Part shown: in pieces, positions 1 through 10,142 of the stretch
Layout of the letters: the number at the start of each line of letters is the position of its first letter
How positions within the stretch are numbered: the first letter of the stretch is position 1
Assembly (NCBI RefSeq): GCF_002873335.1
Contig: NZ_MCUW01000010.1
Span: 266,420 to 330,419 of the forward strand
Source: Vibrio sp. 10N.286.49.B1
Lineage (GTDB): Bacteria; Pseudomonadota; Gammaproteobacteria; Enterobacterales; Vibrionaceae
Length of the DNA: 64,000 nucleotides
Direction: 5' to 3'
The notes under the pieces: model-generated
The model's database searches: none
What the model was told of the DNA's origin: nothing
The model's input: only the letters and a program-made list of their open reading frames with translations
Program-made: the position numbers and the translations under genes

Positions 1-2681
1 GGTTTCTCTTCTTGATCACTAGATGTGAGTAACGCTTTGAGTTGAATTGTCTTATTTACATACAGGTAGCTATCATTTTGTTCTATCGTGATGTCTGTGA
101 CGTAAATAGGGTCAAATTCACCTACAGAAATTGCAATGCTCTCGCTCACTCCCTGAGTAGCTGAAGAGGTCACTGTGATAATGGTATCTCCGAAGCTGAG
201 AGCAGTGATATCCCCTTCACTATTGACACTTGCAATTGTACTATCAGAACTTGTATACGTTACTTCAGGTTTCGCATTTAGTGGTGTGAATGACGGTTCT
301 AAAGAATAGGTATCATTAATGCCTAATTTTTTCTCACTACGCGCGAGTGTGATTTCTGTTGGTACAGGCGCAAGACCGTCTGCTGATTTCAGTGTCTCAC
401 CAATGTTAGGCTTAATAAATCTAACCGATTCGCCATTACGCCAAGTGATGGTTGCTGCCTCAACTTGTTCTGTTTGACCAAGACCAAAATGCGTCAAGTT
501 CATTACACTTTGTGAGAAAGATGCCCCACGTGAACCGACACGATGAGACGGTGTAGTACCGGAGGCAGTCTCTAGAACAACTCTAGCGCCTAGTGGATCA
601 ATGTTAGAGAATGGACTATAGCCGACGTCAACATTAAGGTAGTTTCCGGTATTAACTGTCGTGTTTTTATACAAATACCACATGCCATTTTCATTGCTTC
701 CATTAAGTATGTCAACTTGGCCATTGCGGTTAAAATCGAATGCTTGTCCCATATCACCGTGACCAGGGTCATTAACATCGTGTGCGCCATGGGTTGTGGT
801 TGTTTCAAATTTTCCTTTGCCATTGTTAACCAATAGTAAATCCGAAACACGTTCTGCAATGAAGCCAAAACGATGAATGAAGAGGTCATTCCACCCGCTA
901 TTGTTGAAGTCTCCGAATGTTACTCCCCAGTGGTTACCGCCCGTCGGCACATTCCATTCTTGTGTGGCATCAACAAACTTGTCACCGTCGTTTATAAGCA
1001 GCATATCGCTTACGTTACGGTTGGTTGGTTCCCAATCTGTCGCAACGCTGGTAACATTTTCAAGTGAAAAAGAGACAGCCCAATAAACATTTTGATTTCT
1101 GACCCATTCTACTTTCCAGTTACCGCCGCCGGTGTGACCGATATAAATCCCATTTTCATCACGGACTTCTGGAAAACCAACGGCATCTTCAGGTTGGACA
1201 TCTAAAAATTCCGGTGCATCTTTCATGTCTGGATGAAGTTGACTTTCTTGGAAGCCTTCTGCGTAAACCCACTTTTTCTCTTTTGAGTTACCGAGGTAGA
1301 TTGGATAACCATCATCGTATTGACGATAGGTCAAGCTTAGGTCTTTAAGCGTTAGTGTCGCATTTTCATCTGTTGTAATGTCGATCAGCGTTTTACCGGT
1401 TTCGCCGTCATCGCGGACGTCGAATTTTTTTGTCGTTGGGTTGAAATCATAAGATTTGTTTGACAGTTGGTATTCAGGAAGACCACGAGATAAATAAATG
1501 TCAAAGTGGCCATCGTTATTTAAATCTACTTCCGCAGCAGATTGTACCTGGTCTAAGCCTATCGCATTTGCTGGTAGGCGCTCACTGGAAACATCAGTAA
1601 AAGTGAAGTCACCATTGTTTCGCCATAAGGATACGGGTGAAAATAGCAGTAGATCTTGTTTACCATCGTTATCGTAATCTAGAATGAGTGCACGTTGGCC
1701 GAGTGTGTGCTCTAATCCAGCCACGCGTTTTTGTGTGAATGTACCATCGCCGTTATTTTCATAAAATAGTTGAATAGGACCATCGTAATCGGGTGTTTTT
1801 GCATTAACCAGTATTAGGTCCAATAAGCCATTGTTATTCAAATCAACCCAGCGGGGGGCTCTTCCGCGCGCAGGGGTTGTAATGCCACCATTGCCTTCTA
1901 CTTGAACAAAATTGCCACCTTCGTTTTTGAAAAGAATATAAGAAGAAGGATTCGTTCCGTTTGCTCCACCAATAGCGAGCATCATATCGAGGTGACCGTC
2001 ACCAGTGTAGTCACCCAAAGCGGTACCATGGTAATCTTGTGGATTAGGGAACATAGGGACAACATCTACCGCGCCACCGTCTAAGTTTGTTACTACCTGT
2101 GGTGCAATGTAGTTATGGTTGTTTAGAATGGCATCATAGTATCCAGTATCGTTAATGTCGCCAATCGATGGACCGCCATATTTGAGTGTAACTTCTGTTT
2201 CCAACCCAACTTCAGCGGACATGTCGGTAAACTCTGGGAGGGTGATGTCTCCAAGTGGTGCTGCAGTCATTGAATTGACTTTCACAGCGCCTGTTCTGAC
2301 AGCAATAGTAAACGGTGTTCCGTTGTCAGACTGAGTTGCAATGTCGTTTAGTTTTGTTATCAACCGCAAAGAATGATCGCCGGACGAGGGAATATCGACT
2401 TGATCTAAAAGAACCTTCGTTCCCTGAAGCACAGAAATAGAAGCGTAAGCTGACTCGATAGTAACATCTAATTCTAATGCCTGAAGTAACTCTGGAGAAG
2501 TAACATCGACATCAACATTGATATCTTTTCCTACTTCAGTCGTTGCAGGAAGTGTAACTGCAGGATTTTGATCGCCAGGTGGGACAGACCCATCTGAGCT
2601 GCTAGAACTACTATTGCATCCAACGGTGGAAGCTATAGCTAGTGCTAAAATGCTAAAACCAATTTTTTTATTTATTGACAT
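1..2681 (-). CDS. Large lipoprotein with VCBS/FG-GAP, ASPIC/UnbV and BIG2 domains (3' end outside window)
   Basis: The frame is open from an ATG at 2681 to the window edge, so at least 893 codons are present and the C-terminus is missing. The N-terminus (MSINKKIGFSILALAIAS, then TVGC) is a lipoprotein signal with lipobox, followed by a Ser-rich tether. Many segments of the type DxNxDGxxDI/L and LLxxNxGxGxF are FG-GAP/VCBS beta-propeller repeats. Near the visible C-terminal part, residues such as DPLGARV and the VGSRGASFSQS stretch match an ASPIC/UnbV domain (CRTAC1-like), and the segment after it (EITLARSEKKLGINDTYSLE) starts a bacterial Ig-like (BIG2) domain. Such proteins are cell-surface binding or adhesion proteins; no catalytic role is evident. 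It is divergent from the aldehyde dehydrogenase gene, and the shared intergenic region carries candidate operators, so a role in attaching to or sensing the polysaccharide is a reasonable guess. Confidence 0.8.
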   Translation of the reverse strand, partial: MSINKKIGFSILALAIASTVGCNSSSSSSDGSVPPGDQNPAVTLPATTEVGKDINVDVDVTSPELLQALELDVTIESAYASISVLQGTKVLLDQVDIPSSGDHSLRLITKLNDIATQSDNGTPFTIAVRTGAVKVNSMTAAPLGDITLPEFTDMSAEVGLETEVTLKYGGPSIGDINDTGYYDAILNNHNYIAPQVVTNLDGGAVDVVPMFPNPQDYHGTALGDYTGDGHLDMMLAIGGANGTNPSSYILFKNEGGNFVQVEGNGGITTPARGRAPRWVDLNNNGLLDLILVNAKTPDYDGPIQLFYENNGDGTFTQKRVAGLEHTLGQRALILDYDNDGKQDLLLFSPVSLWRNNGDFTFTDVSSERLPANAIGLDQVQSAAEVDLNNDGHFDIYLSRGLPEYQLSNKSYDFNPTTKKFDVRDDGETGKTLIDITTDENATLTLKDLSLTYRQYDDGYPIYLGNSKEKKWVYAEGFQESQLHPDMKDAPEFLDVQPEDAVGFPEVRDENGIYIGHTGGGNWKVEWVRNQNVYWAVSFSLENVTSVATDWEPTNRNVSDMLLINDGDKFVDATQEWNVPTGGNHWGVTFGDFNNSGWNDLFIHRFGFIAERVSDLLLVNNGKGKFETTTTHGAHDVNDPGHGDMGQAFDFNRNGQVDILNGSNENGMWYLYKNTTVNTGNYLNVDVGYSPFSNIDPLGARVVLETASGTTPSHRVGSRGASFSQSVMNLTHFGLGQTEQVEAATITWRNGESVRFIKPNIGETLKSADGLAPVPTEITLARSEKKLGINDTYSLEPSFTPLNAKPEVTYTSSDSTIASVNSEGDITALSFGDTIITVTSSATQGVSESIAISVGEFDPIYVTDITIEQNDSYLYVNKTIQLKALLTSSDQEEK

Positions 2682-2962
2682 TATGTTTTCCTTACGTCGT
2701 CAAAAATATTTCTCCCGTAGTTTAATTGAGCATAAATAATTGGTTTGTGACTTCTGTCTATTGGTTGTACAAAAGGCTATTTTTAATGCTAAATTATTGA
2801 AATAGATCAACCTATTTTGATTTGGATAGACTTTTAGTATAAAAAATAGCAGTTTTTAGACTCTTTTTAGTGTTTGTGACGTAGGTTATTTAGAATTACG
2901 TACTAAACTGCTATCTTTTGTTCAACCAATTTTTTAGCATTTAATAAAAAGGTGAGTGTTGT
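2682..2962. promoter_or_regulatory. Divergent promoter region with three operator-like sites
   Basis: AT-rich intergenic region between two divergent genes. AATTGGTTTGTG (2738-2749), CTATTGGTTGTACAAA (2758-2773) and GTTCAACCAATTTT (2920-2933; reverse complement AAAATTGGTTGAAC) resemble the palindrome seen before other catabolic genes in this window. The last site lies 29 bases before the aldehyde dehydrogenase start. The RBS AAGGTGAG precedes ATG 2963. Confidence 0.55.
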
Positions 2963-4405
2963 ATGAAGCGTTATCAAATGTACGTAGGCGGTGAGTGGAT
3001 TGATGCAACAAATAATCAAGTTGAACAAGTCATTAGTCCGTCAACTGAAGAGGTTATTGCAGAGATTCAAAATGCTGATGAGAGCGATGCAAAACGAATT
3101 CTTGAAGTAGCAAAACAGGCGCAAAAATCTTGGGCTAAAACACCAGCTAAACAACGGGCAGATATTCTGCGCAAGTTTGCTCAATTGATTCGAGATAATA
3201 AAGAATACTTAGCTGAGCTACTTGTTAGGGAGCAAGGAAAGCTCTATCGCGTCGCAATGGGGGAGGTAGAGGTGACCAGTACCTTTATTGAATATGCGTG
3301 TGATTGGGCTAGGCAGATGGATGGTGACATCGTTCAATCCGATAATGCAAATGAGCAAATCATGATCCATAAAGTGCCTCGTGGAGTCGTTGTCGCAATC
3401 ACGGCTTGGAATTTTCCGTTGGCTCTTGCTGGTCGTAAGATTGGGCCCGCGTTGGTTGCAGGTAATACTATTGTAATTAAGCCAACGTCTGAAACACCAC
3501 TTGCGACACTTGAGCTAGGGTATCTTGCTGAGGAAGCCGGTATTCCGGCTGGTGTTTTAAATATTGTCACTGGCGGAGGACGGACGTTAGGTAACGCTCT
3601 TGTTGGTGATAGGTTGACCAATATGGTGTCAATGACGGGTAGTACTCCTGCTGGTCAATCTATTATTAAGGCATCTGCAAATAATATGGCGCATGTTCAG
3701 TTAGAGCTGGGAGGCAAGGCGCCTTTTATTGTAATGGAGGATGCCAACCTTGAACAAGCAGTCGCGGCAGCACTGCACTCACGTTTTGATAACTGCGGTC
3801 AAGTTTGCACGTGTAATGAACGTATGTATGTGCACAGTAGAGTTTACGATAAATTTATGCGTCTTTTCATGGATAAAGTCGCGTCAATTAAAGTGGGTGA
3901 CCCAATGGATCCTACGAGTGACATGGGGCCAAAAGTAAACGCTCGTGAGTTAGCTCATATGGAAGAGCTCGTTGCCCAAGCGATCAATGAAGGTGCTACC
4001 CTAGCATACGGTGGTGAACGTGTTCAAGGGGCCGGTTTTGAAAAAGGTTTCTGGTTCCAGCCCACTGTACTGACTGATGTGACTCAGGCAATGACTATTG
4101 TTCATGAAGAAGCGTTTGGTCCAATCTTACCTGTTATTCGATTTGATACTTTTGAAGAAGTGATCGGGTATGCCAACGACAGCGATTATGGTCTTGCGGC
4201 GATGGTTTGCACTAATAACATGAAATATGTTAACCGATTGTTGTCGGAGTTGGAGTCGGGTGAGGTTTATATCAACCGCGGACATGGTGAACAACATCAA
4301 GGTTTCCATAATGGCTATAAGCTAAGCGGGACAGGTGGTGAAGATGGTAAATATGGATTTGAACAATATTTAGAGAAAAAAACATTCTATGTGAATTTTG
4401 ATTAA
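2963..4405 (+). CDS. NAD(P)-dependent aldehyde dehydrogenase, candidate 3,6-anhydro-L-galactose dehydrogenase
   Basis: The 480-residue protein has the normal length of the aldehyde dehydrogenase superfamily and resembles E. coli lactaldehyde dehydrogenase AldA along its whole length. Visible motifs are the cofactor-site ITAWNFPLALAGRK, the general-base region LELGGKAPFIV and the catalytic cysteine region FDNCGQVCTCNER. No signal peptide is present, so it is cytoplasmic. In agarolytic vibrios an enzyme of this family oxidises 3,6-anhydro-L-galactose to 3,6-anhydrogalactonate, the first AHG-specific step; the cycloisomerase for the next step is at 39202-40290. The assignment of AHG as substrate is inference from context; lactaldehyde or glycolaldehyde would be the alternative. 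A near-perfect hairpin follows the stop codon. Confidence 0.85.
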   Translation: MKRYQMYVGGEWIDATNNQVEQVISPSTEEVIAEIQNADESDAKRILEVAKQAQKSWAKTPAKQRADILRKFAQLIRDNKEYLAELLVREQGKLYRVAMGEVEVTSTFIEYACDWARQMDGDIVQSDNANEQIMIHKVPRGVVVAITAWNFPLALAGRKIGPALVAGNTIVIKPTSETPLATLELGYLAEEAGIPAGVLNIVTGGGRTLGNALVGDRLTNMVSMTGSTPAGQSIIKASANNMAHVQLELGGKAPFIVMEDANLEQAVAAALHSRFDNCGQVCTCNERMYVHSRVYDKFMRLFMDKVASIKVGDPMDPTSDMGPKVNARELAHMEELVAQAINEGATLAYGGERVQGAGFEKGFWFQPTVLTDVTQAMTIVHEEAFGPILPVIRFDTFEEVIGYANDSDYGLAAMVCTNNMKYVNRLLSELESGEVYINRGHGEQHQGFHNGYKLSGTGGEDGKYGFEQYLEKKTFYVNFD

Positions 4406-4411
4406 CGGAGA

Positions 4412-4441
4412 GGTAAGAGAACAAAGCTTTGTTCTCTTACC
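4412..4441 (+). terminator. Perfect 30-base palindrome after the aldehyde dehydrogenase gene
   Basis: GGTAAGAGAACAAAG (4412-4426) is followed directly by its exact reverse complement (4427-4441), 6 bases after the stop codon. It can form a strong hairpin and probably ends transcription or protects the 3' end, but there is no clear U-run after it. Confidence 0.55.
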
Positions 4442-5590
<1,149 letters not shown>

Positions 5591-5598
5591 GTCCGACA

Positions 5599-5880
5599 TC
5601 AACAGAGCCGTGGCTTTTTTAATATTTCATTATGCTCTTCAAGGCGAGCTAACTTCTTCTTTAATTGCCGTATTTCAATTTGCTCAGGCGTCATTGGTGA
5701 TACTTTAGGTGTTTTCCCCTGACGTTCTTCTTTTAGTTGGCGAACCCACTTATCCATCGTGGATTTACCAACGTTCATCGCTTGAGCAGCCTCTGCCACT
5801 GAGTGGTTCTGATCTAGAACTAGTTGTGCCGCTTCCAATTTGAAATCGGCACTAAATAGTCGTCTTGTACGCTTTGTCAT
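5599..5880 (-). CDS. IS3-family transposase OrfA
   Basis: Starts at ATG 5880 ([19 protein letters not shown]) and encodes a helix-turn-helix of the IS3 OrfA type ([20 protein letters not shown]), then a charged leucine-rich coiled-coil tail ([20 protein letters not shown]). It binds the element ends as part of the OrfAB transposase. An A-rich run in ATTAAAAAAGCC near its 3' end fits the usual -1 frameshift site for making OrfAB. A longer reading from 5916 only adds 12 residues encoded by the terminal region. Because orfB is broken the element is unlikely to move by itself. Confidence 0.8.
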   Translation of the reverse strand: MTKRTRRLFSADFKLEAAQLVLDQNHSVAEAAQAMNVGKSTMDKWVRQLKEERQGKTPKVSPMTPEQIEIRQLKKKLARLEEHNEILKKPRLC

Positions 5881-5952
5881 AGTGTCACCTGTTAACTTAT
5901 CAGGTGATGATATCACCTCTAACTAAGTGACCAAATTAAGCGTACCACTACA

Positions 5953-6544
5953 GAACTGATGGCGATACGGGTTAATCGGTAATGATTAGCTTGTGGCTTT
6001 ACGATACTCAACTGGTTAAGTAGTTACTCAGTAGTAGAGACAAAAAGTAACGTTATAATCAGATTTGTATACTAGACATTTATGACGGAGTTTTTTGGAA
6101 AATACTTTTATCATTTTGTTAATGAGATCATTCTATTGTCAACCAAATAGTGCGATTTGTTATGTGCGTCACGTTAAATTGGTTTTCCAATTGTTAGTAT
6201 AAGTTTATCGGGTTAATTGAATAATAACCCTAGGGTTGGACCACTATTATTAGAATATTTATTATTAGGATGAAAATGACACATTTTGTATCTTCTGAGA
6301 TCTAGGTCTTTGAAGAGAGCGAGTGAAGTGAATATCATAACAAACGTTACTGATATTGGTAACCCAAAGCGACAGAGTGTTAATTTTGACATGTAAACAT
6401 CATGTTTATTGGTTAACCGTGTAAATGCTTGTTGGGGGAATTGATTATCAGGGTGATAGCAAGTGAAGTGCAACAAGTAATGAGGCCTGTCCCAGACATG
6501 TTGTTAACCCATATTAAATAACTATATCCATCAAGGAATTGATC
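5953..6544. promoter_or_regulatory. Upstream region of the GH50 operon with operator-like sites
   Basis: This 592-base stretch has no convincing gene. It holds CTATTGTCAACCAAATAG (6133-6150), the palindrome AATTGGTTTTCCAATT (6177-6192) and TATTGGTTAACCGT (6407-6420), all variants of the shared motif. The RBS AAGGA (6533-6537) serves ATG 6545. Three sites over about 290 bases would allow cooperative or looping regulation of the lipoprotein-GH50-GlyGly-CTERM operon (inference). Confidence 0.55.
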
Positions 6545-7180
6545 ATGAATAAATTTAAAACTACGGCTCTTTTAGCGGCTATTGCATTGACAGGTTTTGG
6601 TTGTCAGTCAACGACGGGTTCTGCTGGCGGTGCTTCTGCTTCTGCTTCTGCTGCGGTAGCTCCAGCCCCCGATTTTGAAAGTGCTCAATTTGCGCAATCG
6701 ATAAAAGGTAAAAAGTCTAAAGTTGAATTAGTTCAAGGTACAGGCGTTACCGTGGGTAAAAATGCGGTTAAAATTGATTTTGAGGGCGTATCTGAAGCCA
6801 ATAAGAATAAATTTTGGCCTAACGCATTTATGACTCCAGCAGGCGGTGTCTGGGATTGGAGTGATAAAGAAAGTTTTACAGTTGATGTCACTAACCCTAC
6901 TGATGAACACGCATTTATTAACTTCAAAGTTGTTGATCAAGCTGGAACTACTGGTGGTGGCATGCCTCGTCAGTTGAACCATAAAGTAATGATCCCAGCC
7001 GGCGCAACTGAAAACGTTGAAGTTGTATTCCGAGCAAGCCTTTACAGTTTGCCAGGATACTGGGGTGGTGATGATCTAGATCTTAGCAAGATTAAAGAGG
7101 TTAAAATATTTATTCAAGGCCCGATTGAGAAACAAACAATTATTCTTGATAATTTCACCTTAATCGGGCCTCAATCTTAG
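6545..7180 (+). CDS. Lipoprotein consisting of a single GH50-associated beta-sandwich module
   Basis: ATG 6545 is preferred over the TTG two codons earlier because AAGGA sits 7 bases upstream. The 211-residue product has a lipoprotein signal ending in LTGFGC, an Ala/Ser-rich tether, and one module of about 165 residues. That module (PDFESAQF..., FWPNAF, WDWSDKES, DVTNPTDEHAFINFKV, IPAGATENVEVVF, YWGGDDLDL, ILDNFTL) aligns closely with the first module of the GH50 agarase encoded next (PDFETAAF..., WNWNSKGS, DVTNPSG, IPAGATEQVEMLF, YWGGEKLNL, VLDNFEL). There is no catalytic domain. The likely role is a membrane-anchored agar or oligosaccharide binder working with the agarase; the binding function is inference. 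It is the first gene of a three-gene operon. Confidence 0.8.
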   Translation: MNKFKTTALLAAIALTGFGCQSTTGSAGGASASASAAVAPAPDFESAQFAQSIKGKKSKVELVQGTGVTVGKNAVKIDFEGVSEANKNKFWPNAFMTPAGGVWDWSDKESFTVDVTNPTDEHAFINFKVVDQAGTTGGGMPRQLNHKVMIPAGATENVEVVFRASLYSLPGYWGGDDLDLSKIKEVKIFIQGPIEKQTIILDNFTLIGPQS

Positions 7181-7214
7181 TGGCCTTTTTACAACCCTTC
7201 TAGCTGAGTAAAAC

Positions 7215-10082
7215 ATGGATACGAATAAATCTAAAATAGCGATTATGCTCTCTACTATTTTAGTGTCTTTATATGGGTGTAAGTCTACACCCATAGATGC
7301 ACCTGATAGTAATGTAAGCAGTAACTCTGTCAGTATTAATTTACCTGACTTCGAGACCGCAGCTTTTGTTAATGCGTTGACATCAACAAACTCAAGCGTT
7401 GAGCTTGAAAGTCTCGTTGGTGTAACTAATGGGAAAAATGCACTAAGAATTAATTTTGATGCTGTTTCTAACGAAGAAAAAAACAAAATATGGCCAAGTG
7501 TTAAAATAAAACCTCAGGCTAGTCCTTGGAATTGGAATTCAAAAGGAAGTTTAAAATTAGATGTAACCAATCCATCGGGAACAGCTATAAATGTTATTTT
7601 TAAATTATCTGACAATGTCGGGATAATGGGGGAAGAAAATAACCAACTTAATTACTCAGTGACCATTCCTGCGGGTGCAACCGAACAAGTTGAAATGCTA
7701 TTTAATGGTTCTAAACGCAAATTAGAAAACTACTGGGGTGGTGAAAAGTTAAATCTTCGCCATCTATCCGAGCTTCAAGTATTTGTGCCAGGCTCAGTGA
7801 AACAACGATCTGTGGTTTTAGATAATTTTGAGTTAGTGAACGCTACGGGTGACTTCATCTCTGCAGAAGAAAAGGTTGTTGATGCAGGCCCAATTCCAAC
7901 GTTACTAGAAATTACAGATTTTTCTGACGATAAAAAAACATTCGTGAGTAAATCGTACAGTAGAGGAACTTCGACCCAATTGGTCGATACGCTGTCTGGG
8001 CAAGGTTTAAACGTTACGTTCTCATCTAAAAATGCGTATCCTAATATTGCTTTTAGAGCAGATAAACCTTGGGATTGGTCTAAAAAAGGGGATTTTAATT
8101 TAGCGTTAGATATAGACAACCCAACTAATGATGCTGTCCAACTCTATGTGCGAATTGATCAAGCTGAAAATGCTCAAAAAGGCGGCACTGCTAACGGCGT
8201 AAAAGACAGTATGTCTAGTTATGTTACGTTATTACCGGGCAAAAAAAGTACCTACTATATGGCGTTGCAGCCATCGAGTAAGGGCAATACTGTATCAGGA
8301 ATGCGAAGTGAACCACCAAAGCTATCTTATGATGCTCAGGCCATTAGCTATGGTTGGGGCGAGAAAAGCTTAAATACTTCAGAGATCCATACAATAAGTC
8401 TTTATCTTCAAAATCCGACGAAGGACGCGGAAATTATTGTTGATACTATTCGGTTAGTACCTGATCTCAGTTCTGATACCAGTCGATATGAAAATATCGT
8501 TGATAAGTACGGTCAATTTACCGGTGATGAATGGGAAGAAAAAATTTATTCTGATGAAGAACTTCGTGCAGCAGGCAAAAAAGAGTTAGCGAATATTGGT
8601 AAAGCTAAGCCACTCAGTGATCGCTGTACTTACGGAGGTTGGTCAGAAGGGTCTAAATTGGAAGCCACAGGTTTCTTTAGAACTGAGAAAGTAGACGGTC
8701 AGTGGACATTGGTTGATCCTCAAGGGTGTAAGTTCTTCATGACCGGTCTCGCAAATATTCGCATGGCAGATACCGTGACCATCACTGGTGTTGATTTTGA
8801 TGATGTGTCGACTCGTGAAGGGGCAAAAGTTCATTCAGAGCTACGTAACTCTATGTTTGAGTGGCTACCAGAGTACTCTGACCCACTTTCTGAAGCATAT
8901 AGTTATGCAGGGTATGTCCATTCCGGTGCGGTAAAAAAAGGTGAAGTCTACAGCTTCTACTTAGCTAACCAGATGCGTAAATATGGAGTGTCTAAAGAAG
9001 AAGCTAAGTCAATATGGAAAGATGTCACGCTTGATCGTATGACCGATTGGGGTTTTACCACGCTTGGAAACTGGACGGACCCAATTTTCTTTGGCTCTGA
9101 ACGAGTGGCCTATGAGGCACATGGCTGGATTCGTGGTGATCACAAACGCATTAGTACAGGTAATGATTATTGGGGACCTATTCACGACCCGTTTGATCCA
9201 GAGTTCAAAACAAGTGCCCGTAATATGGCGGAAAGCGTTGCTTCTAGAGTAAAAGACAGTGATCCTTGGCTTATCGGTACCTTCGTTGATAACGAAATTA
9301 GCTGGGGCAATGTAATGAATGAAGCCAACCATTATGGACTCGTTATCAATGCATTGAGCTACGACAGTGCAGAAAGCCCGGCAAAGAAGGCCTTCTCAAG
9401 TTACCTCAAAGATCAATACAAAGAAATTTCAAAGTTGAATTCTTCATGGAACGTTCAAGTTAAAGATTGGGCAGAGTTCGATAAGTCTTTTAACTATCGT
9501 TCTAGCCTAAGTAAGGGGATGAAAAAAGATTATTCAACCTTGTTACAAATGTTGTCTGAGCAATACTTCTCGACTGTTCGTACGGAAATTAAACGTGTGT
9601 TACCTAACCATCTTTACCTTGGTGCACGTTTTGCTGATTGGGGGGTGACTCCTGAAATAGCAAGAGGTGCTGCTAAATATGTTGATGTCATGAGCTATAA
9701 CCTTTATGCCAATGATTTGAATGATGGCAAAAAAGCACACTGGAAGAAATTATTGCCAGAACTGGATAAACCAAGTGTGATTGGCGAGTTTCACTTCGGA
9801 GCAACGGATACAGGGTTGTTTCATGGCGGGATTGTTACTGTAGCTAATCAGAAAAAACGTGCAGAAATGTATGCTAAATATATGGATAGTATAGTAGATA
9901 ACCCATATTTTGTTGGTGCACATTGGTTTCAATATATTGACTCTCCAGCATCAGGTAGAGCATGGGATGGGGAAAATTATAATATTGGCTTCGTGACTAT
10001 CGCTGATGTTCCATATGTTGAATTAGGGAAGGCGGCCAAAGAGTTTAACGAAAATATGTATAAAAAACGGTTTGATAAATAA
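7215..10082 (+). CDS. GH50 beta-agarase, lipoprotein with two N-terminal binding-like modules
   Basis: The 955-residue protein begins with a lipoprotein signal (ILVSLYGC). Two beta-sandwich modules follow, about residues 40-215 (paralogue of the protein before it) and 225-415 (W-D-W signature in RADKPWDWSKKGDFNLALDI). The GH50 catalytic barrel spans about 420-955. Glu694 in TFVDNEISWGN is the expected acid/base and Glu858 in VIGEFHFGA the expected nucleophile, as known for GH50. GH50 enzymes cut the beta-1,4 bonds of agarose to neoagaro-oligosaccharides, often neoagarobiose. The lipid anchor suggests outer-membrane attachment. It lies 34 bases after the lipoprotein module gene and 60 before the GlyGly-CTERM gene, probably one operon. 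A second GH50 is at 14361-16715. Confidence 0.93.
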   Translation: MDTNKSKIAIMLSTILVSLYGCKSTPIDAPDSNVSSNSVSINLPDFETAAFVNALTSTNSSVELESLVGVTNGKNALRINFDAVSNEEKNKIWPSVKIKPQASPWNWNSKGSLKLDVTNPSGTAINVIFKLSDNVGIMGEENNQLNYSVTIPAGATEQVEMLFNGSKRKLENYWGGEKLNLRHLSELQVFVPGSVKQRSVVLDNFELVNATGDFISAEEKVVDAGPIPTLLEITDFSDDKKTFVSKSYSRGTSTQLVDTLSGQGLNVTFSSKNAYPNIAFRADKPWDWSKKGDFNLALDIDNPTNDAVQLYVRIDQAENAQKGGTANGVKDSMSSYVTLLPGKKSTYYMALQPSSKGNTVSGMRSEPPKLSYDAQAISYGWGEKSLNTSEIHTISLYLQNPTKDAEIIVDTIRLVPDLSSDTSRYENIVDKYGQFTGDEWEEKIYSDEELRAAGKKELANIGKAKPLSDRCTYGGWSEGSKLEATGFFRTEKVDGQWTLVDPQGCKFFMTGLANIRMADTVTITGVDFDDVSTREGAKVHSELRNSMFEWLPEYSDPLSEAYSYAGYVHSGAVKKGEVYSFYLANQMRKYGVSKEEAKSIWKDVTLDRMTDWGFTTLGNWTDPIFFGSERVAYEAHGWIRGDHKRISTGNDYWGPIHDPFDPEFKTSARNMAESVASRVKDSDPWLIGTFVDNEISWGNVMNEANHYGLVINALSYDSAESPAKKAFSSYLKDQYKEISKLNSSWNVQVKDWAEFDKSFNYRSSLSKGMKKDYSTLLQMLSEQYFSTVRTEIKRVLPNHLYLGARFADWGVTPEIARGAAKYVDVMSYNLYANDLNDGKKAHWKKLLPELDKPSVIGEFHFGATDTGLFHGGIVTVANQKKRAEMYAKYMDSIVDNPYFVGAHWFQYIDSPASGRAWDGENYNIGFVTIADVPYVELGKAAKEFNENMYKKRFDK

Positions 10083-10142
10083 TAAAATATCTGACCAAGC
10101 TGTTGAAGATAAACTGCCCACAATAAACTAATAGGGAAGAAG

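Noticed and set aside
3334..3621. Minus-strand frame of 95 residues inside the aldehyde dehydrogenase gene
   Set aside because: Antisense shadow of a clearly real gene with conserved motifs.
6213..6476. 87-residue minus-strand reading frame upstream of the GH50 operon
   Set aside because: No RBS, no recognisable domain, and it overlaps the region with three operator-like sites; most likely chance.
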